Assembly (NCBI GenBank): GCA_030077755.1
Contig: JAQJZZ010000019.1
Coordinates: 1,004,501-1,068,500, forward strand
Reading direction: 5' to 3'
DNA length: 64,000 nucleotides
DNA from: Filosporella fistucella
Lineage: Eukaryota; Ascomycota; Leotiomycetes; Helotiales
Of this stretch, positions 1-12,086 are shown piece by piece. The notes under the pieces were generated by a model. It ran no database searches, had not been told where the DNA came from, and saw only the letters and a list, made by a program, of their open reading frames with translations. Both the position numbers and the translations under genes were made by a program. The first letter of the stretch is position 1. Each line of letters starts with the position of its first letter.

Positions 1-1742
1 CAAGCGCAAAAGTAGTCGAGATGTCGATTTGCTTTCTTTTGTCGAAGCCGCTCAAACTCAACGAGTTGATCATGCCAATGATGCAAAAATCCAGAAAGAT
101 CTCTGGCTTTCGCAAATTCTCTCATAAGAGGCACAACAACGTCTGAAACAACATAGTCTTGGTCTTCTGGCCATGACTGTTTAAACGCAGCTCTGGTCAC
201 TTTCTTCAAGAGTTTCTTCAACAAGTCGGAATCATCATTGATGAGGAACACATTTGAGTCCAGCTCGATGATCGTGGCAATCAATTTCCAGTTTTCGTCA
301 GATCCTAGGGCCAGTGTTGATGTGATATCGCGTAAAACAGCGAGATCCAAGCTCAGCTGATGCTTAATTGCATGTTGTAACATCGAGTTCACAGCGTCTG
401 TATTAACACCATTCTCTGGCATGTCATTTCTCAACGACCGGAAAACCAAACCAAGCCACGACTCATCTTGACTGCGACGACGGGATCCAACAGGGTGATA
501 GATAGATCGGATTGCCGCATCTAAGATGAGTGGCGCATTCTCACTATCTTGCAAGACAGATGCCCTCGTCAGGATGCTGATCATGTCGGGGTTCTCAATA
601 TGGACGGCTTTGGCTGGAGCAAGGATGTTGAGTGCGACGAGTTGCTCAAGCTGACTTTGCCAATTTTGTGGGCTGAAAGTTCCGTCGTTCAGTGATCGTA
701 GGAGATCCAATGTTGGTTTTGTGCAGTGAAGTGAAAATTGGAGGTGAGGGGTATCGTTTTTGGTATGTAGCTCCCATATTTTGATGAAAGGGGCGTTCAA
801 AGATACCATCGCCTCGAGTCTATTTTTCGCCGATGGTAGAGATGTGTGAACAAGTGAGAGCCATGATCCAAGAATGCTCGCCGACTCTTCCGCTGTGGTT
901 GTGATAACTCGTCGCATACTCTCCGCTCTGACTGTGGCATGTACAGCATTCATTTGCAGAATCTGTGGAGACATTCCCATAGTGCAAAGAACAATATAAC
1001 TCAACGCCTCGTACATAGCGACCAAAAGGTCCGCCGTGGTATCATCGTTATGACTCTTCGTATGTATGACTAACTCTCCCGACCGTCTTCGCTTCTTCGA
1101 TACTTGTGTATTCTCGTGCTCGGTGACGCTCGAGTCTGACGCCGATTCATTTTTCTCAGTCTTCTTTCCGATGGTTGACTTGACTTCTTCCAATGTCTGG
1201 TGAATAATTTTGGTGAATTGCCGATCGATCAAAACTGCCGTCGAGTTCACTATTGGCACCATTTGCAAAAGGTAGCATAAAAGCAACCAACATGATGGAT
1301 AAGTTCTTTAACAGTGTTAAAATGTGAAATGATTCTGTGAAGGGGTAGAGAAAGAGTCATCTACCTTTGCGCAACGTTGGCAGGTACTTGGAGATTTCTC
1401 AGAAGCCATCGCAATAGCCACTCTTCTTTCGCATAGTAAGTTGGTTTGTGCCACTTCATTCCTTTATTTGCTTCCTCAATCCATTGGCAGATCTTCTGCA
1501 TATCCATACCAATAATCTTCGTAGCTTCAGTTATTTGCTCGTTAATGGGCGCATTCTTCTTCTCAAGCTCCAAGAGCGCCTCTTGCGCATCTCGAGATTG
1601 GCACGTCTAAAAGTTCGCAACACAAGTTAGTACATAAGTATTTCACATAAACATTGAATTAAATGTGGTATTAGATGAATGGCATACCATATTCACTCAA
1701 TCGCTCTCTCAATCGCTCAAATTCGGTGTCGTGTGTTCGCAT
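1..1742 (-). CDS. URB2: Urb2/Npa2-type ribosome biogenesis protein, N-terminal part (runs off the window)
   Basis: Urb2/Npa2 is a nucleolar protein needed for early 60S (27S pre-rRNA) processing. Three exons are seen on the minus strand. Exon 1 (1742-1688) starts at the ATG with MRTHDTEFERLRE. Exon 2 (1590-1365) carries NAPINEQITEATKIIG and EEWLLRWLLRNLQ, typical of the family's N-terminus. Exon 3 (1305 to beyond 1) opens with SCWLLLCYLLQMVPIV and reads on without a stop to DLSGFLHHWHDQLVEFERL. The introns are 1687-1591 and 1364-1306. The first intron could instead end at 1607, just after a CTAAC branch site; frame would then need a start at an ATG directly abutting the donor. The conserved C-terminal Urb2 domain lies outside the window. 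The gene diverges from MIC10 with 284 bp between the two start codons. The family call rests on recalled motifs, not on an alignment. Confidence 0.8.
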
Positions 1743-2026
1743 GCAAGTTGGTTGTTCAGTTCGCTCTGTTGAAGTTGAACCCGCAAGGTTCCTCACAAAA
1801 AATCCCACCTCGGGGCGGCAGAAAGCGTGACGCTAAACCGTTTTGAAAAACCGAACTCACCGCCTCAAAAAGCGCCAGGAACCGGCTCAGAGCTTCACAC
1901 GTCAATTTCTCGGACAGTTGGACAGCTCACTTGCTCATTACTTACGAGATCAACTTTTATCGCGGTATGTCAATTGGAAGAGAGATGGTGGAAGGAGATG
2001 CTAAGAGTGCGTGTACAGAACGAAAT
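1743..2026. promoter_or_regulatory. Shared intergenic region between divergent URB2 and MIC10
   Basis: This stretch separates the two divergent start codons and must hold both 5' leaders and promoters. A good donor-like GTATGT at 1965 suggests a possible intron in the MIC10 leader, with the start codon after it. No TATA-like element stands out. Confidence 0.4.
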
Positions 2027-2388
2027 ATGCCTGAGACCACGATTACTCCTCCTGCGGTGTCGCGACCTGCAAAGCCTGTTTCGGAAGCGCTGCTGAACGA
2101 GAAGGTACGCGGATACTTGCGATTGCTATCCAGCAGGAATCCCGTGTCAAAGCAATAGAGAAAGCTAATTTTTATGTCTGCAAATAGTGGGATCGCTGTC
2201 TCTCCTCTCTCCTGATCCGCTCCTCCCTTGGTCTATCATTCGGCGTCGTCTTCTCGGTACTATTGTTCAAACGGAGAGCATGGCCTGCGTTTGTCGGTTT
2301 GGGATTCGGAGCTGGTAGAGCATATGAGGAATGCAATGGGAGTTTTCTAAGAACGGGGAAGGAGGGCATTCGGGTTCAGAGACCATAG
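2027..2388 (+). CDS. MIC10: MICOS complex subunit Mic10 (MINOS1, DUF543)
   Basis: Mic10 is a small inner-membrane protein that shapes cristae junctions as a core part of MICOS. Exon 1 is 2027-2104 and ends with PVSEALLNEK. The intron is 2105-2187 (GTACGC donor, AAATAG acceptor). Exon 2 is 2188-2388 and starts WDRCLSSLLIRSSLGLSFG. The product is 92 aa, usual for the family. Two hairpin transmembrane segments are visible, around residues 31-52 and 57-70. The second holds the glycine motif GLGFGAG needed for oligomerisation, followed by RAYEECNG, which is highly conserved. The same frame is open upstream to 1931, but the ATG at 2027 gives the family's usual length. It is the divergent partner of URB2. 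Confidence 0.93.
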
Positions 2389-2389
2389 A

Positions 2390-3831
2390 GTTCGGAATTG
2401 AGAAGGGGGGTTCAATGATGAGGGTGAAGGGTGTATGATTGTACAAAAGATACATGGAAGGAGAAGATTAATCCATCGGATTTTGCTTGAGTCATGGCCC
2501 TTCCGGGGTGTAGTGGTAAGAGTCAGTGTTCATTGTGGACAAACAAAGGACTTTAAGTGTTGTCCAACATTGCTTTCGGCCCCAGTACAAACTGTTGTCT
2601 CTGGGTCTCATACTGTAACTCTGGTCGGTATAATGTGTCTTTGTCAGGGATCTCCTTCGAGAAGCGTATTTCTTTCAAAGTTGGCGAGAAAGTTCCAGGC
2701 AGAAATAGAGTTCCTCAAGATCTTTAGTGTTGAGTCTCCTGCTTTCGGCCCCAATACAGACTCATATTAGGATTTCACATGCCTTTGATCCTCATGATAT
2801 GTTTATATCAGATATCTCCCACGAGAACCATCTCTCTTCCAAAGCCGTTGAGAGCGTTCCAGATATAAGCAGACTTCCATGTCTTGGTGTTCGGCCATTG
2901 AATTTGTTTTTCTTCGTTGGCCCTTCTCGTTGTTCTAAAACCAGTGTCTGTACACTCTCCCGAAGACAGTACGTCTTGCAAATCTAAGGTACTTACTTAC
3001 CTATCTACTACGTCCTTGAAAGAGTATAGCTCTGAAGAACAGGAGCTCAACGACACTTGTTTCAATTATGGAATATATGGCATTATAGCTTATAGACCAT
3101 ACTTCTAGGACATTTCAAATAGCCCTTTGTACACACAGCTAAATTTCCAGCGTTCTTTACAGACCTCACGTCCTAACATGCACCTCAAGAGAACTATCTT
3201 CAACTCATTGGCAAAGAACTTTGGGATCCAATATCTATCCACCACTTCTCACTCATCTACCCTCTGCCTCGTCTTCACCACTCGGACTTTTTGGGTCCAG
3301 TGTGCATGCTATACCGCATCGTTGAAAGGTAGGATTAGCAGCCTACCTAGTATATCGAAGCTCAAGAGGCGGCTAATGGCTTTGACCAAGACAGTCTTCT
3401 ATGATCAGTCCTTTGTTGAGGGGTTAGAGAAGCAATTCGGTATTATGTATTAAATTAAACTCTTTTCTTTCGCAGCATTCGACTGCAGTAATTTGGAGAA
3501 TGTTCAATATGCAGCTCGTCTTATTGCATCTGCAGTGCTATTTTCTCAGTCTAGATTTCGAAGGTTGGGAATACCACAGCAGCGCTATCAGAAGAAAGAC
3601 TCGGCACCTAAAAATAATTGAGATAGCATGTCTGTATGCAACAAACCCTGATAGTTCTGAGTGAGGTAGTCTTTCATTTACTAGGTGTATCGAATCTGGG
3701 TCAGATTCACACTCTACGTCCTACAACAATTTGGAGGTACAATGTCAAAACCCTCTGAAACAAGTCATCTCCTGAGTGCGACATTCCAATCGAGATTGGA
3801 CATCCGTAAAAGCACTGCGTGGGTATTCGCC
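2390..3831. other. Intergenic stretch without a recognisable gene
   Basis: Short open frames occur on both strands, the longest on the plus strand at 3127-3453, but none has recognisable motifs or splice structure. The only structure seen is a degenerate direct duplication at 2556-2886, listed separately. Confidence 0.6.
2556..2886 (+). repeat. Degenerate direct duplication, two copies of about 165 bp
   Basis: Copy 1 (about 2556-2724) and copy 2 (about 2725-2886) align by eye over their length. Shared blocks are GCTTTCGGCCCCARTACA near the start, the block beginning GAGAAGC/GAGAACC in the middle, and GAAAGTTCCAG/GAGCGTTCCAG near the end. The copies differ by many substitutions, so the duplication is old. 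No coding potential is evident. Confidence 0.55.
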
Positions 3832-4527
3832 TCACCACACACCTTCTTCAACATCGCCACTCCTCCTCCGTGGTTTCATCCCGCACTGTCCCTCACAATC
3901 ATCCCTATGAATGCCTGTCATCATCGCGCTTGAAGAGCTGTCGCTAGCTTTATGTCCTAAAGCTCTATGCAAATATACATCTGGACACCGATAAGACGTT
4001 CGGTGTTCCTCGAGCAAGGCTCTCCGCTCTGCCTTCTCCTGACAATTATTGCTCTGGCGACTTTTCCACTCGCGACAATTCTTCTCACAATCATCCCTCT
4101 GGTGGTCTCCTCTCTCCCAATATGATCCTCCGTCAAAAGGACCCATGATTGACTTCACGGTGTTGTCCACATGCAACCCTGCATTCTCCAACCATTTTGC
4201 GCCATCCTCTACCTGGTGTTCTCTGTGTTGTGCTTCTCTCTGACTTCGTTTTCTCATGTTAAACTCGTCAAGCGTATCCCTTATAAGATGAACAGTGTAT
4301 TCGAGAATAATATAGGCTAGCCAGCACAGAAGAGCAATTAGCACACCAACAGCAGCCACCAAGATTGTAAGTTCGGCGGGCGTGACGTGAAGCTGGACAT
4401 TATTGGTTTGTGGTATAACTTGGGTGGCAGGGCGAATAGCGCGGTGGTGAAGAGATGCTGGTGCTCGCGGAATCATTGGGGAGCGGAAATTAGGAGGAAG
4501 CTGGCGACGGACAAAGTGAGCGGCCAT
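3832..4527 (-). CDS. Hypothetical single-pass membrane protein, 231 aa
   Basis: This is a single-exon open frame starting at the ATG at 4527. A strong hydrophobic segment at about residues 52-75 (LTILVAAVGVLIALLCWLAY) is preceded by a basic, proline-rich N-terminal part and followed by a charged tail of about 150 residues. The tail contains HREHQVEDGAKWLENAG and is rich in Arg, Glu, His and Cys. Two related short motifs, GDHQRDDCEKNC and GIHRDDCEGQCG, occur about 70 residues apart, suggesting an internal duplication. I do not recognise the family. It could be a lineage-specific gene. The hydrophobic segment and lack of stops favour a real gene, but there is no splice evidence to support it. 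Confidence 0.5.
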   Translation of the reverse strand: MAAHFVRRQLPPNFRSPMIPRAPASLHHRAIRPATQVIPQTNNVQLHVTPAELTILVAAVGVLIALLCWLAYIILEYTVHLIRDTLDEFNMRKRSQREAQHREHQVEDGAKWLENAGLHVDNTVKSIMGPFDGGSYWERGDHQRDDCEKNCREWKSRQSNNCQEKAERRALLEEHRTSYRCPDVYLHRALGHKASDSSSSAMMTGIHRDDCEGQCGMKPRRRSGDVEEGVW

Positions 4528-7500
4528 GATATTGGACGTAGAGTTCGATTCACTGGGATAACAATGTATTGAGAAATCGAGACTTGAGAGTAGAGGGGGT
4601 GACCGCGATATTTGAGTAATCGGGCTTGAGGCAGCTATACATCAGAGAGACTTGCTGCGGCTACGTTGGGGAACAATGATAGACTCGAAGAGAAGATAGA
4701 AATGATAGCAGAGAAACGAATTGTAGGGGTGGAAAGTTGCCTGTCGTAAAGGGTTGATTTTTGATGGGTGAGTAACATTCGACGACCCAGACCTTGTAAG
4801 AGAGCACTTGCCTAAATCTAGGTTTGGGAAAATGCCATGTACATTGTAGGAAAGCATGACTTGAGACTCGCGAAGGCCATTTGTGGACGTCGAGTACCAA
4901 GTTGCAGCTGCCTTCCTTCCTATTTAGATAGTAAGCACCTCATTGTGCTGGTAAAAAATAGCGCATCGAGTAGATGACAATTTGACAGTAAAGACACCAC
5001 AAAATCGAGGTTGGAATATCGCAGCTTCATCAATCGAAAATCACAATCTTCATGACATGGCTGTCACTTGCTTTTGTATAGCTGACAACTTGTGGAGAAC
5101 GAGGGGTTACGAAACCCCCGCGAATCTCAATCCAGCTCGATAAAGAACGTTATCACAAATTCCCCGAGACCAAAATGTCACAGCTTGATTTTTTCTTCTT
5201 ATATCCTGTTTCCTCTACATCTGCTATTGTGTATTGAACCCCGTGTCACTTGACATATCTCTGAGCATCCCAAGTTTGTGGTATGGCATACGCACACCCG
5301 CATGAAAAATGTCGCCTGCCTCCAGGGAGACGTTTGTCGAGGCAAGTGAGCCCGAAAGCCGCACTACTGATACCAGCTGCCAGCGAAGCATTCTGCAGCG
5401 CCTGACGCAGATACTTGATGAGCCAATTGACACAAGATTCCAGTCCAGCCCATATCTATTGTCTTAAACATAAGGGGATATGAGAACTAAACGGTTCGAA
5501 TCAAGAAAGTCGATCTGCCGGGGGACTATCAGCTGTTAATTTCCTTTTATGCATTTTCTGGAAGGAAATTGGAAGGAAATTTGACGTTCAAGGTTGCGGG
5601 AAGAGCCCCATGAGCCGCTGAGAACTCCACTGTTCAGATTCAACGCATGGCAACAAGGATGCCGAATCCTCCTTGAGTCCTTTGCCCTCAAACAGTTAGA
5701 AAATATATTAATAGCCTTGGAAGATAGTGAAACCATTGGAAGCGAGATGATCCGATCATTCCTTTGATACTTGAGCGGTGGAGGAAGAAGTTGAACCATT
5801 TCGCAAGCCACCCCACCTTTTTTTTTCGATAGCTGGCCAAGCATTTGACAGCAGATGAAAAGGGGTTCAGGTCAGATTCAGGAGAGTGGAGACGAATCCG
5901 GACGGAGGCGAGTGTGAGGATGAAGAACAGAAAGAATATCAAACTGGCTTGCTCTGGAGTCTAAAGCTTGGTCAAGGAATCAAAGTGCTCTGATAGGTTG
6001 TGCATGGTCTGATGGTTCTAAAGTTGCTGATACCTTGGTCTCATTGGATATCGGATTTTGTGCAGTTGTTTCACAAGTCTCATGCATAGCGAGGTTTGAG
6101 CGAGGATACATGCCCAATCGTGAAGCTGTAAGCTTAAAGCCTGGAACTAAGTTTTTATGTGCATCGAGGTGATACAAAGTTTCTGTGTGTTGAAGATCGT
6201 AGGTGGTTTTCATCATCGCCGTGCATAAAGTATATCAGAGTAGGAGTTTGTTCTTGTATTGGACAGGGTATTCGAGAGAGGTCGTGGCGCAACGCTGCAG
6301 AATCGTAAATTGCTCGATTTTTGCGCACCGTGCTTTTGATCAAAGAACGCCAACAGAAGATACCGGGGGAAGCGAAATGGGCTTCCGTTTTCTGGAATAT
6401 TGACAGATTACATTGGTCCTCGTGGAAAGATGTTCGCCGCGGTTTCGAATCTTCTTTAAGCTCGGTTGGTTTTGAAGCAAGAGAAATAGAACGGACGAGT
6501 TGAAGTGCCGAATATTGACTGAAACGGACCCCTTTTGAGTTACTCTTGACCTCTTGCTGGCATTTCAACTGGTCAATCAATCATCGGAGATCTGATACAC
6601 CTACGCCTTTCATCCTGGGCCAGGCACTGAATACACCCTAGAAGCGAACGGTACTGCGGTGCTGCTGCTGCACAGTACAGTGCAAGTGCCCTTGTCTAGC
6701 CTGCTCCTCCGCTCAAAGACTTGGGTCACTTGCAGACGGACGCCCGGTCGCTCGGACTGAAGATGTGAGCTCAACCAGAAAATCAGAAGACCAGACCAAC
6801 GCCAGCTGCTTCTTTTCTTTGAACTGACCACGTACCTTTGCTTTTTCTGACGCTCCCCAGAATCCAGTTGTACATCGAAAATCACTCACCAGTGTGTTTG
6901 CAGATCGCACCTAACTCTCTATTCGCGGTAGAAAGATATATCTTGAACGGAGTAAAAGTACAATCCGGCTAAGTTGTGCAAAGCGGACCCAACAGGTCGA
7001 CACTTGCATTTGTGCTGCTCACATAATAAATAATCAAGAGGTAAGGTACAAACACTTAGGTAAATTGCATTACATTTTACCTTGCCTACCAGATCGCCGT
7101 TGCCCCTTCTTAACTATCAGCCGAACCACGCTAACCGCTTTCTATTGGGGCCAGCCTCTGATCCTCAATAGAGTCTCCTTCCTCTCATCCAGCATCTTCG
7201 CATTGTCAAAACCATCAACGCAGGAACTTCCCCGCCAAAACTTCCTTCTCAATACTCTCCTGCTTGACAGATCTGCACCGTTGCAGAGGTCGGAGGAATC
7301 AATTGTTCAACGGTACGTCTTATGATTGAACCTTCATATATCCATATATCCCAAACATTCGGCAAAGCTTCACGAGCGACGAGGACGGTCAGCACGAAAC
7401 TTCCGTCAAACCCCCGACTCAAAACAAGCTGGCAGCCGCAATCCACATCGCCATCTCTATTGCGATCTCCTCCGCCAAGTCAGTTCGCCATTAACTTCTA

Positions 7501-7669
7501 CCTGTGGTTGTCGTCGCTTTTTGCCTCAATTGTCTTATTCAGCTGGTCGAAGGTGAAGCGCTTGCTAATTACTCGGGTTTTAGATTGCGATCCTCTTGCA
7601 GCAACCTTCATCTCAATTTGAACAACATCATCACCGTCAATCGTCACGATCACATAACAATCGGCCAAG
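4528..7669. other. Intergenic region and probable leader of the G-alpha gene
   Basis: No convincing gene was found. The longest frames (minus strand 6155-6580 and 5536-5844) lack motifs and splice signals. The last 500 bp or so (from about 7080) is pyrimidine-rich and probably holds the long 5' leader of the G-alpha gene. A good donor (GGTACGTC, about 7312) suggests a leader intron, with no acceptor assigned. Confidence 0.5.
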
Positions 7670-9108
7670 ATGGGTTGTGGTATGAGCACAGAAGAGAAGG
7701 AGGGCAAGGCCCGAAATGAGGAGATTGAGAACCAACTGAAGAGGGATAAGCTCATGCAGCGAAATGAAATCAAGATGTTGCTTCTGGGTCAGTAGATGGC
7801 TGTCTGGCTTCAGATCAGCAGATCGCTAATACCATAATAGGTGCTGGAGAGTCTGGAAAGTCTACAATTCTTAAGCAAATGAAGCTCATCCATGAGGGTG
7901 GGTACTCCCGCGACGAACGGGAATCGTTCAAGGAGATCATCTTCAGCAATACGGTCCAATCGATGAGAGTTATTTTGGAGGCAATGGAGTCATTAGAGCT
8001 TCCTTTGGATGATCAGAGAGCCGAATACCATGTACAAACCATCTTCATGCAACCTCAACAAATCGAAGGTGACAACCTTCCTCCCGAGGTCGGCAATGCC
8101 ATTTCAGCTCTGTGGAAAGACGCCGGTGTTCAGGACTGTTTCAAGCGGTCAAGAGAGTATCAATTGAATGACTCTGCCAGATAGTACGTACATTTCACCT
8201 CTACTTTTCAATTTCGGTGGTCTTGCGGAAACGCTTTCGCCAAAGAGTCTGTGGGTTACTCTGCAAACCTATTTCCTGAGCGCTTGCTGGGTCCCTGAGG
8301 GAGAACTGTAAGCAGCTCCTCTACAGAGGCACTACGCTACAGTATGCGTAGAAATGGTTCAAATCGTCCGCAGATTCAGCGCAACCCCCTCGCTAAGCAG
8401 TGCAACCGTCTTGTGGCCTCATAATTACCAATCATCTTGCTAACTTCGATTCTCAGCTACTTCGACAACATCGATCGTATCGCACAGCCCGATTACATGC
8501 CAAATGACCAAGATGTGCTTCGATCGCGTGTCAAGACCACTGGTATCACCGAAACCACCTTCATCATTGGCGACCTTACATACCGCATGTTCGATGTTGG
8601 AGGGCAACGTTCTGAACGTAAGAAGTGGATTCACTGCTTCGAAAACGTCACCACAATTCTATTCTTGGTTGCCATTTCAGAATACGATCAGCTACTCTTT
8701 GAAGACGAGACTGTCAACCGTATGCAAGAAGCTCTCACCCTGTTTGACTCTATCTGCAACTCGCGGTGGTTCATCAAGACCTCTATAATTTTGTTCTTGA
8801 ACAAGATTGATCGATTCAAGGAGAAGCTACCTGTCAGCCCAATGAAGAACTACTTCCCAGACTACGAAGGAGGAGATGATTATGCTCTTGCTTGCGATTA
8901 CATTCTCAACCGCTTCGTCAGCCTGAATCAACACGAGACAAAGCAAATCTACACTCATTTCACCTGCGCAACTGATACCACTCAAATTCGTTTCGTCATG
9001 GCTGCTGTCAATGGTAAGCTTATTTTCCGCAAAATATTCCGAAGTATCTACTAACAATTCCCAGATATTATCATCCAAGAGAACCTTCGTCTTTGCGGTC
9101 TCATCTAG
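7670..9108 (+). CDS. Heterotrimeric G-protein alpha subunit, fungal group I (Gi-like)
   Basis: This GTPase relays signals from seven-TM receptors to adenylate cyclase and MAPK pathways controlling growth, mating and, in pathogens, virulence. Exons are 7670-7787, 7841-8183, 8457-9013 and 9065-9108, giving 353 aa, the standard length. The N-terminus MGCGMS provides the myristoylation Gly2 and palmitoylation Cys3. The P-loop GAGESGKST is at 40-48. Arg178 lies in [10 protein letters not shown] (switch I), and DVGGQ at 200-204 gives the catalytic Gln204. NKID and TCAT form the guanine pocket. The C-terminus CGLI places Cys350 at the Gi ADP-ribosylation position. All key residues are present. The second intron (8184-8456, 273 bp) is several times longer than its neighbours. 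The closest named relatives are fungal GNA-1, MAGB, CPG-1 and BCG1. Confidence 0.97.
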
Positions 9109-10262
9109 AGAACTCGACTCTCGACTGCGTGTGCAGAATTTGTTTACTCGGCATGGCGTTCATCTCTCAAAATACGGCGGTTCTTTTACTATACCACAAC
9201 TGGCTTGTACAATACCTCATACCTAATACCTCAGATCAAATCTTGGTCCTCGACTGGATAATCGGATATTGAGAGGGATGAGTTATTGCTACAACGGCTA
9301 GCGATGCTTGCGTTTATATTCTTCATTGTTTTTATTGACTTGCCTATTGCCTACTAAAGTTTTTCCTTGGACCGATTCAGAAACATTCTCCTTTTCAACG
9401 ATCAATCAAGGAAGGGGAGTTTTGTTCTGACTAAATGTTGAAGTACCCGTATCTTGCGATTCAATGGTTCCTTTTAAGTGGTTTTTAATAGCAATGACGG
9501 GATGCTGGTCAAATAAGGTTTCCTCTTTTCGAGACAGGTTGAGCTAGATGGGAGATGAGATATGAGGTGTATTGGCGGAGGAATTGTGGTGGGATGACCA
9601 TGGAAGAGAGGTTTCTGATCGACAGGCAATGCTACTTCTCTTGGAGGTAGAGCAAGTAGACGCCGAATAAAATGATATGATAAAACGTTTTAGTGATATG
9701 GTTGTGGTTCATTATTCTGGCCCTGTGATGGTAAATTGTGACACCTTTAGCTGAGATGCATTCTCAGGTGCGTAATTTATCGATATAAAGGTAGCTAGAT
9801 TTGGTAGGATGTCCAATTACTCGAAGATGACAATGTCGCATGAATTTCTCTCCCCGGAACTCAAACCTATTATTTGGACATTTATTCTTGAAGGAAGCTG
9901 TGACCATGCACTGAGACCCTGATATGCTAGGATCTCTCAAAGCCCGGCACCGAACTTTTAATTATCAAATGCTTTTGTGTTGTCCATGGAAGTTCGCCGT
10001 ACTTCTCAAATGATTGGTTCGCGTTTGGCAAGGCAGCTATCTCAACCTCACCTGGACGCGAATCAATCAAGCCGTTCAGGTTGGATCATAACACCTCCAT
10101 CACATGTCTGCCATACCGTCAATCTGTCCCGTTCGATATCTTGAATTCGCCTTACTGCTAGACGGGAAATAAATACCTCGTCACACAACACATAATACAC
10201 ATTTACAGACAGGAATAAGCTTCAGGCTACGCTTACCTGGTAACGTCTCAGCCTCGCACATC
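9109..10262. other. 3' flank of the G-alpha gene and intergenic DNA
   Basis: The first few hundred bases are probably the 3' untranslated region. No open frame, RNA gene or repeat of note was found in the remainder. Confidence 0.6.
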
Positions 10263-11567
10263 ATGAGATCTTTAACAACGCTTTCGCTGTTGTTCTTCTA
10301 CCAGCTTCTTTTTCTAGGAGTAGAGGGATTAGTCACGCTAGAGACGATTAGGAATCTTACGGTTGAGACGGATGAATGTAGAGATAGGATTGGCGGGGTA
10401 CCTGTAGGGTTTGGGGTAGAAGGGCAACAGATTTTTGGTGCGGAGGGGAATGGAAGTGGGAAGGAGGATGAGGAGATTGTGAGTCTTTTTAATTTTGTGT
10501 TTTCTACCTTTGCAGATTTTGAATCTGGGTTTGCTTTCATTTCGAGGTTGAAGGGGAAGGAAATAGTGGTGGCGGGTGATTGGAATTGCTGGGAGGAGAG
10601 GGGCAGTTAGAAGTCGCGATCTGAGATGGAATTGAATCATTGATGAGGAAACTGTCAGAAAGACGAGATTGGGGTATAAATCGTATGGCCTGGGTCATGA
10701 GTTCAGGTCAAGTGGCTTTATGACATCCATACCCTCAATGGAGAGGGATGAAAGGCAAACATTTTGAAGGATGAATGCTAACAATTGTGAAATAGACCAT
10801 CGCATCAGCGATCCGAATTCTAAATTCCGATCTCCTGTTCTATCTAGAAAGACCACTTTCTTCTTCCCCTTCGGAGCTTATATCAGAGGTATGTTTTCCC
10901 TCCCTACCCCTCTCTCTTCCTATCCCTTTCTCTCCCTGTCCTTCACTTCCCCTCTCCCTCTCTCTCTCTCTCCCTGTCTACTTCTCTTCTATCCCCATCC
11001 TTCCAATTGCCACTCATATTTCATTTTCTCAAACCTCTATACTTTCGAGACTCACGACTGACAAGACCTAGAAACAATGTCCTTCCATCACGCAAGAATA
11101 CCACACTTTCATTTCTTCTACAGTAAAACTGTTGCATCAGATCCAGGAACAGCAAATGTTTTGGAGATGGGGAAGTGATAGTGTGGTTGTTGATGCGTTG
11201 GTTTGGATGCAGAGGCTTTGGGCTAGTAGGGGGACTGTGAGTGTTGTGTTTCCTTTCCTATTTTAGACTTTCTGTTATTGAATGCTCGTCGATTCGACAA
11301 AACATTTGCTAGTTCCCGTCTTCCTTCGCTCTCTATACCTTTCTGCTACATCTTATTTACGAATTTGCAAACTGGAAGCCGGATTGGATGTTCGAGCAGT
11401 GGGATCAATATACTGACTGAATCCAGAACTCCCAGAATAGAAGTTTCATCGAGCAACAGATGAGTTTATATGCCTCGACGGGGTGTTTTGGGAAGAGTAA
11501 GGAGGTGCTAAGGAGGGATGTGGAGGTCGTGGAGTATATGAATGATTTGATCGATATGTTTGATTGA
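10263..11567 (+). CDS. Putative small secreted protein, four exons, about 181 aa
   Basis: A hand-built model joins four exons, all in phase 0: 10263-10478, 10796-10888, 11141-11236 and 11427-11567. The N-terminus MRSLTTLSLLFFYQLLFLG reads as a signal peptide. The mature part starts VETDECRDRIGG, continues with RILNSDLLFYLERPLSS and MFWRWGSDSVVVDALVWMQ, and ends with a Lys/Arg/Glu-rich helix finishing YMNDLIDMFD. Intron 1 has a CTAAC branch before AATAG, and intron 3 has CTGAC before CCAG. Intron 2 (10889-11140) is strongly pyrimidine-rich; an alternative acceptor after TTCTTCTACAG at 11123 would break the frame of the preceding exon. Two cysteines are seen. I do not recognise the family. Coding quality in exons 2-4 argues against chance, but the model is tentative. 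Confidence 0.42.
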
Positions 11568-12086
11568 TGGGAGTGGGAAGGGAGAGAGGTAGTGATGGCG
11601 GAAGAAGTAGAGTTGTGTACTCTGTATAGGATGAGAGTGAGTGGGGTAGGAGTAATGATCGAGGTAATTCTAATGTGAAGGGAAGACAGACAATGGGGGG
11701 GAAGGGGATTTAGCAGCTGGAGGACGACCAGGACGGCTTTCAAGGTTAGAAATTGTACGAACAAGGCGGGCAAACGGACGGCGAAATATACCCCTTTCCA
11801 TTCAGTACTATTATACGTGTATACTACGTATCATATCACCTCACATTGCTTTCCAGTCACCCACCGACTATCGATAGCTTCATTTGAAGCACCCTAAAGG
11901 TAGGCAATTATGCAAAAGACAAGCTAAAAGAATGCTATCCCAGACAGGGCTATTCAGTATTACGTCCTGAGGACGACGAGGCTTCTTATTTGCATGAAAT
12001 AAAAGTTGAAGAGTGAAGTGAATGAAACATCAGGAACACATAACAAACAAAAAACCTACCAATCTGAAAAGAAAAGCTCTTTGAGT
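11568..12086. other. Intergenic, nothing recognised
   Basis: Only short frames occur. The antisense frame at 11405-11773 overlaps the preceding gene's last exon and has no family features. The 3' end should hold the leader of the next gene. Confidence 0.6.

Noticed and set aside
2496..2570. tRNA-like start (GGGGTGTAGTGGTAAGAG resembling an A box)
   Set aside because: No B box (GGTTCRANYCC) follows at the right distance and no cloverleaf can be paired.
5489..5502. B-box-like GGTTCGAATCA
   Set aside because: No A box or acceptor stem upstream; the flanks do not fold as tRNA.
6155..6580. 141-codon minus-strand frame
   Set aside because: No hydrophobic core, motif, splice signal or composition typical of a gene; left as intergenic.
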